Under the pieces are notes generated by a model, which was given only the letters and a program-made list of their open reading frames with translations, had not been told where the DNA came from and ran no database searches. The translations under genes and the position numbers were made by a program. Shown here one piece after another: positions 1 to 7,846 of a DNA stretch of 64,000 nucleotides; within the stretch, counting starts at the first letter, position 1; every line of letters begins with the position of its first letter. The stretch covers positions 1 through 64,000 of the forward strand of contig NZ_LMWH01000161.1 of NCBI RefSeq assembly GCF_001507435.1, in the 5' to 3' direction. The DNA is from Streptomyces sp. NRRL F-5122. GTDB lineage: Bacteria > Actinomycetota > Actinomycetes > Streptomycetales > Streptomycetaceae.

Positions 1-250
1 AAGGAACGGACGCTTCCTTCGTACTCACCCTTCCGGGCTTTCCTCCGGGCGCTTCCCTTCGGTGTTTCCGACTCTATCAGACCATTTCACGATCCGATTC
101 CCGGTCGGCGGGATTCGCCTTGGGCTCCGGCTTTTCGCCTTGCGCCTTTCGACATTCACTACGTTAGCCGATTCCCGCTGCAACTCATAATCGAGTTCGC
201 GAGTTCGAATTCGGGCATGCGGGCATACCGAAATCGCCCTTTGCAGGGAA
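1..250 (-). promoter_or_regulatory. rRNA operon promoter/leader region (16S gene lies off the left edge)
   Basis: Read on the minus strand this stretch matches, as I remember it, the region upstream of 16S rRNA in Streptomyces: a GAAGGAAGCGTCCGTTCCTT block at the left edge, preceded by a CACCGAAGGGAAGCGCCCGG-like segment. It is clearly less GC-rich than the flanking genes. Several -10-like hexamers face left: TAGAGT (71-76), TAACGT (161-166) and TTATGA (185-190), which fits the multiple tandem promoters known for Streptomyces rrn operons. Seen: the motifs and composition. Recalled: the identity. The mature 16S gene should begin a few hundred bases beyond position 1. Positions 251-345 hold nothing I recognise. 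Confidence 0.8.
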
Positions 251-345
251 TCACATGAGTAGTGGGGTGGCCGCTTCCGGCTGCTGGCTGACGCCGTACC
301 CGGTTCAAGCGGCTCGGGCTACATTACGCGTCCCCCAGGGACGCG

Positions 346-987
346 TCAACTTCGCCGGCGCCGAGGTGTGTGGGCCCGATAGGGGCTCACCGTCGGGTCG
401 TTGGCGATCCAGAAGCGCCACGGGTGGACGGCACCGTCGCCGGCGACACCGGTGCGCGGACCGCTGCGTACCTGGTCCGAGGGCACCGCAGTGCCGGTGA
501 GGGCCCGCAACGGTGTCTCTCCCCCGGTGCACGCGTCCGTGCCGTCCAGGCTCCGGTCCACGCCCAGGGCGGTCGCCAGACGTGCCGGGCCTTTGGCCAG
601 TTCCTTGTCGTTGCGGGCCGAGAGTCGACGGGTGCGGGCGAGCTCCGCTCCGTCGGTGATCTCACCGGCCCGCAGCAGGACACCGCTCGCCCGGCCCGGC
701 GGACCGCACACCAGGTTCATGCAGAACCACATGCCGTAGGTGAAGTAGACGTACACGTGTCCGGGCGGACCGAACATCACTTCGTTGCGGGCGGTGCGCC
801 CCCGATATGCGTGGGAGCCCGGGTCGTTCGGGCCGTCGTAGGCCTCCACCTCCGTCAGGCGCAGTTCGATCGGTCCGTCAGGCGTGCTGCGGACGATGAG
901 GCGCCCCAGGAGGTCGGGGGCGACCTCCAGCACAGGCCGGTCGAAGAACTCTCTGGGGAGGGGCGTACGGTCTGGGGTCGCGATCAC
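346..987 (-). CDS. mpg: DNA-3-methyladenine glycosylase (AAG/MPG family)
   Basis: This 213-residue protein is a base-excision repair glycosylase of the AAG/MPG fold, which flips out alkylated purines and cleaves the N-glycosidic bond. The conserved core is visible: TEVEAY carries the general-base glutamate and an intercalating-loop tyrosine, followed by SHAYRG (substrate-pocket His) and the [11 protein letters not shown] block. Length is normal for the bacterial family. The start at 987 gives a typical N-terminus (LLGRLIVR within the first 32 residues). It is transcribed left, toward and on the same strand as the rRNA leader, with about 95 bp after its stop and no obvious strong terminator. 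Confidence 0.93.
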   Translation of the reverse strand: MIATPDRTPLPREFFDRPVLEVAPDLLGRLIVRSTPDGPIELRLTEVEAYDGPNDPGSHAYRGRTARNEVMFGPPGHVYVYFTYGMWFCMNLVCGPPGRASGVLLRAGEITDGAELARTRRLSARNDKELAKGPARLATALGVDRSLDGTDACTGGETPLRALTGTAVPSDQVRSGPRTGVAGDGAVHPWRFWIANDPTVSPYRAHTPRRRRS

Positions 988-1062
988 GCCGTACGAGGGT
1001 AGTCCAGACGTGTGCGTGTCACGGGCTGGCCAAGAGTCCTCCCCCTTAGAAGGGTGAGGTCA

Positions 1063-1076
1063 CGGAACCGGTTCCG
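1063..1076. repeat. 14-bp perfect palindrome CGGAACCGGTTCCG
   Basis: A self-complementary 14-mer in the 206-bp gap between the divergent glycosylase and spo0M genes. Its GGAAC core resembles the -35 element of ECF sigma factor promoters, or it could be an operator half-site pair. Only the palindrome is directly seen; the role is a guess. Confidence 0.5.
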
Positions 1077-1193
1077 GGCCGGATCGCGTATCTAGAGATC
1101 AAGGATCCCCGGACGGGAGGACGCGCGGCCCCTCGGGGACCACGCGACCGGGACGGGGCGACGGAGACAGGCGTTGCCTGGGAGGGATGATTC

Positions 1194-1979
1194 ATGGGGT
1201 TCAAGCGGCTGCTCGCGAGCATGGGAGCCGGCGGGGCTTCGGTCGAGACGGTGCTCACGGAGACCAATGTCGTACCGGGCGGCGTCGTCCAGGGCGAGGT
1301 GCGGATCCAGGGCGGGTCCGTGAATCAGGCGATCGAGGGCCTGAACGTCGGTCTGCAGGCCCGGGTCGAGGTCGAGGGGCACGACGACACGGAGTACAAG
1401 CAGGACATCGAGTTCACCAAGGTGCGGCTCGGCGGCGCCTTCGAGCTCCAGGCAGGGGCCGTGCACGCAGTGCCGTTCGGGCTCGAGATCCCGTGGGAGA
1501 CGCCGATCACCATGATCGACGGTCAGGCACTGCGTGGCATGCACATCGGTGTGACGACCGAGCTGGAGATCGCTCGGGCCCTGGACTCCGGTGACCTGGA
1601 CCCGATCAACGTGCATCCGCTGCCGGCGCAGAAGGCCATCCTGGACGCCTTCATCCAGCTGGGCTTCCGCTTCAAGAACGCCGACATGGAGCGCGGTCAC
1701 ATCCGCGGTACGCGTCAGCGCCTGCCGTTCTACCAGGAGATCGAGTTCTTTCCGCCGTCGCAGTACCGCGGTCTCAACCAGGTGGAGCTGAGCTTCGTCG
1801 CCGACGAGCACGCGATGGACGTCATCATGGAGATGGACAAGAAGCCGGGCCTTTTCAGTGAGGGCAGCGACTCCTTCCGCTCCTTCCAGGTCGGCCTGCA
1901 CGATTTCCACGCCACGGACTGGACCGCCTACCTGCACCAGTGGCTGGCCGAGGTCGGAAGCAAGCGCAGTTGGTTCTAG
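1194..1979 (+). CDS. Spo0M-like sporulation-control protein (arrestin-like fold)
   Basis: The 261-residue product belongs to the SpoOM family, cytosolic arrestin-like beta-sandwich proteins that in Bacillus modulate sporulation. The N-terminus (FKRLLASMGAGGASVET, then PGGVVQGEV and an IEGLNVGLQ stretch) is diagnostic, and the E-rich middle and C-terminal domain follow. Length equals the family norm. ATG 1194 is preceded by GGGAGGGA at about 10 bp. It is followed after 45 bp by the PEBP gene, probably in one transcript ending at the 2601 hairpin. The exact role in Streptomyces is not established from sequence. Confidence 0.88.
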   Translation: MGFKRLLASMGAGGASVETVLTETNVVPGGVVQGEVRIQGGSVNQAIEGLNVGLQARVEVEGHDDTEYKQDIEFTKVRLGGAFELQAGAVHAVPFGLEIPWETPITMIDGQALRGMHIGVTTELEIARALDSGDLDPINVHPLPAQKAILDAFIQLGFRFKNADMERGHIRGTRQRLPFYQEIEFFPPSQYRGLNQVELSFVADEHAMDVIMEMDKKPGLFSEGSDSFRSFQVGLHDFHATDWTAYLHQWLAEVGSKRSWF

Positions 1980-2024
1980 GCTCTGCACTGGAATCGGTTG
2001 ATCCACTGACTTGGAGGTGCCGAG

Positions 2025-2564
2025 GTGACCGAGGCCAAGAGGCGGCCGCTGCCGCATGACTTCCATCCGCCCGTGCCGGCGTTCACGGTGACGAGCGAGG
2101 ACGTCGAGCCGGGTGCGACGCTCAACGACGCTCAGGTCCAGGCGGCCGGGAACACCTCGCCGCAACTGCGCTGGGAGGGCTTCCCGCCGGAGACCAAGAG
2201 CTTCGCCGTGACCTGCTACGACCCCGATGCCCCCACGGGGAGCGGGTTCTGGCACTGGGTCCTGTTCGACATCCCCGTCTCGGTGACCGAGCTGCCCACG
2301 GCTGCCGGCAGCGGGAAGTTCGAGGGACTGCCCGAGGGTGCCGTCCACGCACGCAACGACTACGGGACGAAGGACTTCGGCGGTGCCGCGCCGCCGCCCG
2401 GGGACGGCCCGCACCGGTATGTGTTCACGGTGTACGCCGTCGACCAGGAGAAGCTCGGTCCGGATTCGGACGCCTCTCCCGCCGTGGTCGGCTTCAACCT
2501 GCGATTCCACACGCTGGCGCGCGCCCACCTCATCGGTGAGTACGAGAATCCGGCTGCCGGCTGA
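2025..2564 (+). CDS. YbhB/YbcL-type PEBP (Raf kinase inhibitor-like) protein
   Basis: A 179-residue cytosolic protein of the phosphatidylethanolamine-binding family. Visible signatures are SPQLRW, the [15 protein letters not shown] ligand-pocket segment, and the late [13 protein letters not shown] motif, all in the usual order. The GTG start at 2025 follows GGAGG by about 8 bp. Bacterial members have no firmly established substrate. It is the second gene of the spo0M unit and is closed by a strong intrinsic terminator. Confidence 0.92.
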   Translation: MTEAKRRPLPHDFHPPVPAFTVTSEDVEPGATLNDAQVQAAGNTSPQLRWEGFPPETKSFAVTCYDPDAPTGSGFWHWVLFDIPVSVTELPTAAGSGKFEGLPEGAVHARNDYGTKDFGGAAPPPGDGPHRYVFTVYAVDQEKLGPDSDASPAVVGFNLRFHTLARAHLIGEYENPAAG

Positions 2565-2600
2565 CGCGCGAATCGAACCCTGACGTTCATTGAACGTTTG

Positions 2601-2645
2601 CCCGCCTCCGGTCATGGAAGTGATCGGAGGCGGGCATTTTTTATT
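2601..2645 (+). terminator. Intrinsic terminator after PEBP gene
   Basis: Arms 2601-2614 and 2621-2634 pair over 14 bp with one G-T wobble and a 6-nt loop, followed by CATTTTTTATTG. The stem plus T-run is a classic rho-independent terminator. Confidence 0.92.
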
Positions 2646-2727
2646 GCGTTGTCCATCTCGGCGCGCCCGTACAGAGTTGATCCAAGCCCGCCAGGGGGTG
2701 GGCGGATGCACACGGGAGGTGGGCTGG

Positions 2728-3240
2728 ATGCGTGACACGCTGGTTCTGAACGCGAGCTTCGAGCCGCTGTCGACGGTGACGCTGAATCGAGCCGTCGTTC
2801 TGGTGCTGCAGGACAAGGCCGTCGTCGAGCAGGCCCACCCCGAACTCCGCATGCGCGGGGCCGACGTGGACATACCTGCCCCCCGCGTCATCAGGCTCTG
2901 CAGATACGTAAGGGTGCCGTTCCGAAGACAAGCTCCGTGGTCGAGGCGGGGTGTTCTGGTGCGGGACCGGCACCGGTGCGCGTACTGCGGCCGGAGGGCG
3001 ACGACCGTGGACCATGTGGTGCCGCGGTCGCAGGGTGGTGCGGACAGCTGGCTCAACACCGTGGCCTCGTGCGCCGAGGACAACCACCGCAAGGCGAACC
3101 GTACGCCGGAGGAGGCCGGGATGCCCCTGCTGCGGCAGCCCTTCGAGCCGACACCGGCGGACGCCATGCTGCTGGCGCTGGGGCAGGACGACTTCAAGGC
3201 GCTGCCGGAGTGGCTGGCGCAGCCGGCTCCGGCTGCCTAG
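2728..3240 (+). CDS. HNH endonuclease domain protein
   Basis: The 170-residue protein begins MRDTLVLNASFEPL, the typical start of an actinobacterial HNH family, and carries a C-terminal HNH nuclease module: RHRCAYCGR, then TVDHVVPRSQGG and a late DNHRKANRTP segment. CAYC with a partner cysteine in ASCAEDN suggests a zinc-stabilised beta-beta-alpha metal fold. ATG 2728 is preceded by GGGAGGT at 8 bp; an in-frame GTG at 2698 is less likely. No methyltransferase or specificity gene is adjacent, so it is not an obvious restriction system; the cellular role is unknown. Confidence 0.85.
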   Translation: MRDTLVLNASFEPLSTVTLNRAVVLVLQDKAVVEQAHPELRMRGADVDIPAPRVIRLCRYVRVPFRRQAPWSRRGVLVRDRHRCAYCGRRATTVDHVVPRSQGGADSWLNTVASCAEDNHRKANRTPEEAGMPLLRQPFEPTPADAMLLALGQDDFKALPEWLAQPAPAA

Positions 3241-3293
3241 GTGGTGTCCGCCGGCCCTTCGCAGGCCGTCCGGCACATGGGTGAGCAGAGATG

Positions 3294-3327
3294 AGAGGGG
3301 CCCGCCTCCAAGGAGGCGGGCCCCTCT
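3294..3327. terminator. Bidirectional terminator between convergent genes
   Basis: A perfect 16-bp inverted repeat (3294-3309 with 3312-3327) separated by only two bases lies between the converging HNH and stomatin genes and can terminate both. Confidence 0.88.
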
Positions 3328-3348
3328 GCGTGCCCTGTGGGCACCGCG

Positions 3349-4308
3349 TCAGTCGATCGACGGCTTCTCGCGGCGGTCCGAGCCGTTGTTGCCGGTGGAG
3401 CCCGAGCCACCGGTTCCACCCGAACCGCCGACCATCGGGCCGAAGTTGCCGATGGCGCCGGACAGCCCCTTCAACGCGTCGCCGATCTCGCTCGGAACGA
3501 TCCAGAGCTTGTTGGCGTCGCCCTCCGCGATCTTCGGGAGCATCTGGAGGTACTGGTACGAGAGCAGCTTCTGGTCGGGGTCGCCGGCGTGGATGGACTC
3601 GAAGACCGTACGGATCGCCTGGGCCTCACCCTCGGCCCGCAGCGCCGCGGCCTTGGCCTCACCCTCGGCGCGCAGGATCTGGGACTGCTTCTCGCCCTCG
3701 GCGGTGAGGATGGCGGCCTGTCGCGTACCTTCGGCGGTGAGGATCGCCGCGCGCTTGTCACGGTCGGCGCGCATCTGCTTCTCCATCGAGTCCTGGATGG
3801 AGGTCGGGGGCTCGATGGCCTTCAGCTCGACACGGTTGACGCGGATGCCCCACTTGCCCGTGGCCTCGTCCAGGACGCCGCGCAGGGCCGCGTTGATCTC
3901 CTCGCGGGAGGTCAGCGTGCGCTCCAGGTCCATGCCACCGATGATGTTGCGGAGCGTCGTGACGGTGAGCTGCTCGATGGCCTGGATGTAGCTGGCGACC
4001 TCGTAGGTGGCGGCGCGGGCGTCGGTCACCTGGTAGTAGATGACGGTGTCGATGTTCACGACCAGGTTGTCCTGGGTGATCACCGGCTGCGGGGGGAACG
4101 GCACGACCTGCTCGCGCAGGTCGATGCGGTTGCGGATGGAGTCGATGAACGGGACCACGATGTTCAGGCCGGCGTTCAGCGTCCGGGTGTAGCGGCCGAA
4201 GCGTTCGACGATGGCCGCGCTCGCCTGTGGGATGACCTGGATCGTCTTGATCAGGGCGATGAAGACCAACACCACCAGAATGATCAGGACGATGATGATC
4301 GGTTCCAT
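3349..4308 (-). CDS. SPFH/Band 7 stomatin-like membrane protein
   Basis: The 319-residue protein has one N-terminal membrane segment (about residues 3-23), then the Band 7 domain with the hallmark QVIPQASAAIVERFGRY and TLNAGLNIVVPF motifs. A long charged helical region (about 195-250) with repeated ILTAEGxxQ/ILRAEGE units follows, a coiled coil typical of prohibitin/stomatin oligomers. The tail is Gly/Ser-rich. Such proteins form membrane microdomain scaffolds and usually pair with NfeD proteins, as here: the NfeD gene lies 155 bp upstream on the same strand. Confidence 0.9.
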   Translation of the reverse strand: MEPIIIVLIILVVLVFIALIKTIQVIPQASAAIVERFGRYTRTLNAGLNIVVPFIDSIRNRIDLREQVVPFPPQPVITQDNLVVNIDTVIYYQVTDARAATYEVASYIQAIEQLTVTTLRNIIGGMDLERTLTSREEINAALRGVLDEATGKWGIRVNRVELKAIEPPTSIQDSMEKQMRADRDKRAAILTAEGTRQAAILTAEGEKQSQILRAEGEAKAAALRAEGEAQAIRTVFESIHAGDPDQKLLSYQYLQMLPKIAEGDANKLWIVPSEIGDALKGLSGAIGNFGPMVGGSGGTGGSGSTGNNGSDRREKPSID

Positions 4309-4463
4309 CGTGATTCCCCGTACCCCTTCTTCGCCTCGACGCCCCGTCTTCTCCGCCTCGGCGCCCTGTGGAAGATCTTATGGTTGTTGAAGATCTTGCC
4401 GGTCGAGTCTGACAGACCCTCGCCCGACTCGTGTGCCGTTCCGTTCAGTTGAGTCCCCCGAGG

Positions 4464-4892
4464 TCACAACACGATGGCCGTGGCGCCCTCGATGTCCACG
4501 ACGTCCACTTCCTGACCTACTTCATAGGCGAGTTCGGAGTTGAGGGCGCGCGCGGACCAGACCTCGCCGGCGAGCTTGATCCTGCCGCCGGAACCGTCGA
4601 CCCGTTCCAGCACGACCGCCTGCTTGCCCTTCAACGCCTCTACTCCGGTGGCGAGTTGGGGGCGCTGCGAGCGATGCCTCGCGGCGATGGGCCGGACGAC
4701 GGCGATGAGTGCGACCGAGACGACGGCGAAGACCGCGACCTGCATCACGGCGTGGCCGCCGAGACCAGCGACCACGGCGGCCGCGACGGCTCCCACCGCG
4801 AGCATTCCGAGCTCCGGCATCGCGGTGATCACGAGCCCGATACCGAGTCCCGCCGCGCCGATCAGCCACCACACCCAGGCGTCGATGTTCAC
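4464..4892 (-). CDS. NfeD-like membrane protein
   Basis: The 142-residue protein has an N-terminal stretch of hydrophobic segments (about residues 7-65) and a C-terminal soluble OB-fold domain of the NfeD type (GKQAVVLERVDGSGGRIKLAGEVWSAR). It is the short NfeD form without the ClpP-like protease domain. Its position immediately upstream of the stomatin gene on the same strand is the classic arrangement, and the two products are expected to act as a membrane complex. Confidence 0.88.
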   Translation of the reverse strand: MNIDAWVWWLIGAAGLGIGLVITAMPELGMLAVGAVAAAVVAGLGGHAVMQVAVFAVVSVALIAVVRPIAARHRSQRPQLATGVEALKGKQAVVLERVDGSGGRIKLAGEVWSARALNSELAYEVGQEVDVVDIEGATAIVL

Positions 4893-4973
4893 ATGGTCAT
4901 GGTAGGCCGGGGGCCCGGTCGCGCACAGGGCGCAGAAGGGGTGGGACCAGGCTCCTCGCGGGGTTTCGGAGCG

Positions 4974-5771
4974 TCAGGAAAGGGGCAGCCCCTGGGCCGT
5001 CCAGCGTTCGCCGACCTGCTCGACGACGAGCGGGAGGCCGAAGCACAGGGAGAGGTTGCGCGAGGTCAGCTCGAGCTCCAGCGGGCCGGCGGCGAGCACC
5101 TTGCCCTGACGGATCATCAGAACGTGGGTGAAGCCGGGGGCGATCTCCTCCACGTGGTGCGTGACCATGATCATGGAGGGCGCGATCGGGTCACGGGCCA
5201 GGCGGCCGAGACGGCGTACGAGGTCCTCGCGGCCGCCGAGGTCGAGCCCGGCGGCGGGCTCGTCGAGGAGCAGCAGCTCGGGGTCGGTCATCAGGGCCCG
5301 GGCGATGAGGGTGCGCTTGCGCTCGCCCTCGGACAGCGTGCCGAACTTCCGGTCGTGGTACTCGCTCATGCCGAGGCGGTCGAGGAACGCGCGGGCACGC
5401 TGCTCGTCGACCTCGTCGTACTCCTCCTGCCAGCCAGCCGTCATGCCGTAGGCGGCGGTGAGCACGGTCTGCAGAACGGTCTGGCGCTTGGGGAGCTTCT
5501 CCGTCATGGCGACGCCGGCGACACCGATGCGCGGGCGGAGCTCGAAGACGTCGGTGCCGGGCCTGCCCAGGGTCTCGCCGAGGATGGTGGCGGTGCCCTT
5601 GCTGGGGTAGAGGTAGCTCGAGGCGACGTTCAGGAGGGTCGTCTTGCCGGCGCCGTTCGGGCCGAGAATGACCCAGCGCTCACCCTCCTTGACCGACCAG
5701 GAGACCTGGTCCACCAGAGCGCGGCCCTCGCGGACCACGGATACGTCCTCCAGCTCCAGAACATCGCTCAT
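4974..5771 (-). CDS. Stand-alone ABC transporter-type ATPase
   Basis: A 265-residue single ATPase domain: Walker A LGPNGAGKTTLL, signature LSEGERKR, Walker B LLLLDEPAAGLD and the switch His in MVTHHVEEI are all intact. I start it at ATG 5771 (MSDVLELEDVSVV), where AGGGGAGA lies about 12 bp upstream; the reading frame continues further up without a ribosome site. No permease gene is next to it, so the partner, if any, is encoded elsewhere. Related solo ATPases (YlmA/ModF-like) have no firmly known substrate. Confidence 0.88.
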   Translation of the reverse strand: MSDVLELEDVSVVREGRALVDQVSWSVKEGERWVILGPNGAGKTTLLNVASSYLYPSKGTATILGETLGRPGTDVFELRPRIGVAGVAMTEKLPKRQTVLQTVLTAAYGMTAGWQEEYDEVDEQRARAFLDRLGMSEYHDRKFGTLSEGERKRTLIARALMTDPELLLLDEPAAGLDLGGREDLVRRLGRLARDPIAPSMIMVTHHVEEIAPGFTHVLMIRQGKVLAAGPLELELTSRNLSLCFGLPLVVEQVGERWTAQGLPLS

Positions 5772-5923
5772 GAGCGCGTTGTCTCCCCTTGCATTTCGGC
5801 CAGTGTCGGCTCTCGCGTACGCCTGTGGGCGTGGACCGCCACGCCAGTGGGCGCAGCCCCCCAAGAAATCTACGCCACCTGCCGCCCGGACCATTCCATA
5901 GGTCGGGTCCTTAGGGTGGGGGC

Positions 5924-6706
5924 ATGCTCTCGGAACCACGCTCAGGACGACTGGCCGCTTGGGGAAATGCCCTTTTGGCCGGACTTGTGTCACCGGACGA
6001 CGCCGCCGCGGCCATCGTCGAGGACGATGCCTCGCACCGGGTCGAGGGACTGCCGGGTGAGCCGGGCCCCGTCGGCCTCACGTTCGCACTGGGGCGTCTG
6101 CGGGCGCTCGGGACGTCCGGACTTCGCGTCGCGCTGCCCGCGCCGGGGCACCCGCTGGGCCTGAGCGGCCCGCCGGAGTTCAACGCCCGCGCGCTGGAGG
6201 CCGAGGAGGCGGTGCTGTGCCACGGCGCCGCGTTCGGCCTGGTGCCGGAGATCCACCGGGCAGGGCCGGACGGTGACGTCCATGTCGAGGTTCTCTGGCA
6301 CTGCCTGCCTGTGCGGGAGGCACCGCCCGCCGATGTGCCGTCGCTCGGCGAGGCCGAGCGGGAGCTCGCGGAGGCGCTGCGGGAGGCGACCGAGGTGCTG
6401 TCTCGGCTGGACGTGGCCGGATCGGGGCCGGTGGCGGAGGCGGCGATCGACGCGTACCGGGCACGGGCCGAGCGCGGCGGGCAGGTCCTCGCACCGGGGT
6501 ATCCGCCGCGTGCGGTGCGGGTGCTGGAGCTCGCCCGGCGGGTGGGGCTGCTGATCTCGGTGGCGTACGAGAACGGGCACGGGGGCGCGGTGACCGCCTC
6601 CGAAATGGCGGCGAGGACCGAGGCTCTCCGTCCGGTGGAGCGAACGGCCCGGCGGGCGCAGGTGGCCGCGTACAACGCCGTCGTGGAGCAGCGCGAGATG
6701 CGGTGA
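5924..6706 (+). CDS. Conserved actinobacterial protein of unknown function
   Basis: I do not recognise a domain in this 260-residue soluble protein; no signal peptide or membrane segment is visible. It is Ala/Glu/Arg-rich with a probable helical C-terminal half. Coding character is good (strong GC3). It has no Shine-Dalgarno; TAGGGT (5912-5917) sits six bases before ATG 5924, suggesting a leaderless mRNA. It is divergent from the solo ABC ATPase and convergent with chpE, separated from it by a strong hairpin. Confidence 0.8.
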   Translation: MLSEPRSGRLAAWGNALLAGLVSPDDAAAAIVEDDASHRVEGLPGEPGPVGLTFALGRLRALGTSGLRVALPAPGHPLGLSGPPEFNARALEAEEAVLCHGAAFGLVPEIHRAGPDGDVHVEVLWHCLPVREAPPADVPSLGEAERELAEALREATEVLSRLDVAGSGPVAEAAIDAYRARAERGGQVLAPGYPPRAVRVLELARRVGLLISVAYENGHGGAVTASEMAARTEALRPVERTARRAQVAAYNAVVEQREMR

Positions 6707-6786
6707 GCGGGGGTCCCGGCGTTTCCCGGCCCCCCGAGGCGGCCCGCCGTCCGAGCCGTCCACATCACTGCGTCACACATACGAGC

Positions 6787-6812
6787 GGCCTCCCGGGCAG
6801 TCCCGGGAGGCC
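6787..6812. terminator. Hairpin terminator between 5924 gene and chpE
   Basis: A perfect 11-bp inverted repeat (6787-6797 with 6802-6812) with a CAGT loop, placed between convergent genes. Confidence 0.8.
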
Positions 6813-6838
6813 GGTGCCGAGGGGACCCCTCAGAGATG

Positions 6839-7084
6839 TCAGTGGTTGATGCCCAGGTTGCCGAAGGCCGGGTTCAGAAGGCCGATCACGTTCACGCTGT
6901 TGCCGACCGCGTTCACGGGGATGTGGATCGGGGCCTGGATGACGTTGCCCGAGACGACACCCGGGGAGCTCTTGGCCTTGCCGTGGGCGTGCGCCCCGTC
7001 GGTGGCGGAGGCCAGACCGGCACTGGCGGCGACCAGACCACCAGCCACCATCGTGACGGCAACGGTCTTCTTCAGGTTCTTCAC
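6839..7084 (-). CDS. chpE: Short chaplin ChpE
   Basis: The 81-residue product has a signal peptide (about residues 1-28, ending ASA) and a single chaplin domain: SPGVVSGNVIQAPIHIPVNAVG, then NPAFGNLGINH at the C-terminus. Chaplins are secreted amyloid-forming surfactants that coat aerial hyphae and spores. This copy lacks the two cysteines present in most chaplin domains, the trait that distinguishes ChpE in S. coelicolor. There is no sortase signal, so it is a free secreted short chaplin. Ribosome site AAGGAGAGGG lies upstream. The upstream neighbour on the same strand is a two-component pair. Confidence 0.93.
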   Translation of the reverse strand: MKNLKKTVAVTMVAGGLVAASAGLASATDGAHAHGKAKSSPGVVSGNVIQAPIHIPVNAVGNSVNVIGLLNPAFGNLGINH

Positions 7085-7204
7085 TGTCTGAGCCCTCTCC
7101 TTACGGTCACTGCGGCAGGCGCCGCAGCACGCCTTGGAGAACGGTGGAGATCCACCGAGGTTGCGCCGTCCGAGGGACGTACACCCGACGGTATGAAGAT
7201 CTGG

Positions 7205-7846
7205 TCAGCCGTTTACACCATGGCGCACCGCCCAGAGCGCTGCCTGGGTGCGGTCCGCGAGGTCGAGCTTCATCAGGATGTTCGAGACGTGGGTCTTCAC
7301 CGTCTTCTCCGAGAGCACCAGCGCACGGGCGATCTCCCGGTTCGAGCGGCCGTCCGCGATCAGCCCCAGCACCTCCCGCTCGCGTTCGGTCAGCGAACCT
7401 GTCCTTCCCTGGCCCGAATGGCTCTCCTCCTGGGACAGCAGAGCACCCGCGACCTCCGGTTGCAGGAGGATGTGGCCCGCGTGCACCGAGCGGATGGCTC
7501 CGGCGAGCGCGTCGGGGTCCACGTCCTTGTAGACGTATCCGGCGGCGCCCGCGCGCAGGGCGGGTACGACCGTGCGCTGCTCGGTGAAGCTGGTGACGAT
7601 GAGCACACGCGCGGGGTTGTCGAGCTCGCGGAGCCTGCGCAGCGCGTCGATGCCGTCGACGCCCGGCATCTTGACGTCCATCAGGACGACGTCGGGCTTC
7701 AGCTCCTGTGCGCGGGCCACGCCCTCGGCGCCGTCGGACGCCTCTCCGACGACCTCGATGTCGTCCTGCACCTCGAGGAAGGTGCGCAGCCCCCGGCGGA
7801 CCACCTGGTGGTCGTCGACGAGCAGCACCTTGATTGCGTCAGCCAC
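7205..7846 (-). CDS. NarL/LuxR-family response regulator
   Basis: The 213-residue protein has a receiver domain (about 1-125) with the acidic pair D11-D12, phospho-acceptor D57 (VVLMDVKMPG) and switch residues in VTSF and YVYKDV. A LuxR-type helix-turn-helix follows (about 148-208: LTEREREVLGLIADGRSNREIA). It overlaps the upstream histidine kinase gene by 8 bp, so the two are translationally coupled and form a cognate pair. Targets are unknown; chpE lies 120 bp downstream on the same strand. Confidence 0.94.
   Translation of the reverse strand: MADAIKVLLVDDHQVVRRGLRTFLEVQDDIEVVGEASDGAEGVARAQELKPDVVLMDVKMPGVDGIDALRRLRELDNPARVLIVTSFTEQRTVVPALRAGAAGYVYKDVDPDALAGAIRSVHAGHILLQPEVAGALLSQEESHSGQGRTGSLTEREREVLGLIADGRSNREIARALVLSEKTVKTHVSNILMKLDLADRTQAALWAVRHGVNG

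Noticed and set aside
160..230. tRNA-like T-loop GAGTTCGAATTC
   Set aside because: No acceptor or anticodon stems can be drawn; the region is better explained as the rRNA operon leader.
1092..3197. Very long open frame on the minus strand opposite the Spo0M, PEBP and HNH genes
   Set aside because: It is antisense to three well-supported genes and has low-complexity Arg/Gly/Val composition typical of GC-rich shadow frames.
2728..3240. Restriction-modification system around the HNH protein
   Set aside because: No methyltransferase, specificity or defence gene is nearby.
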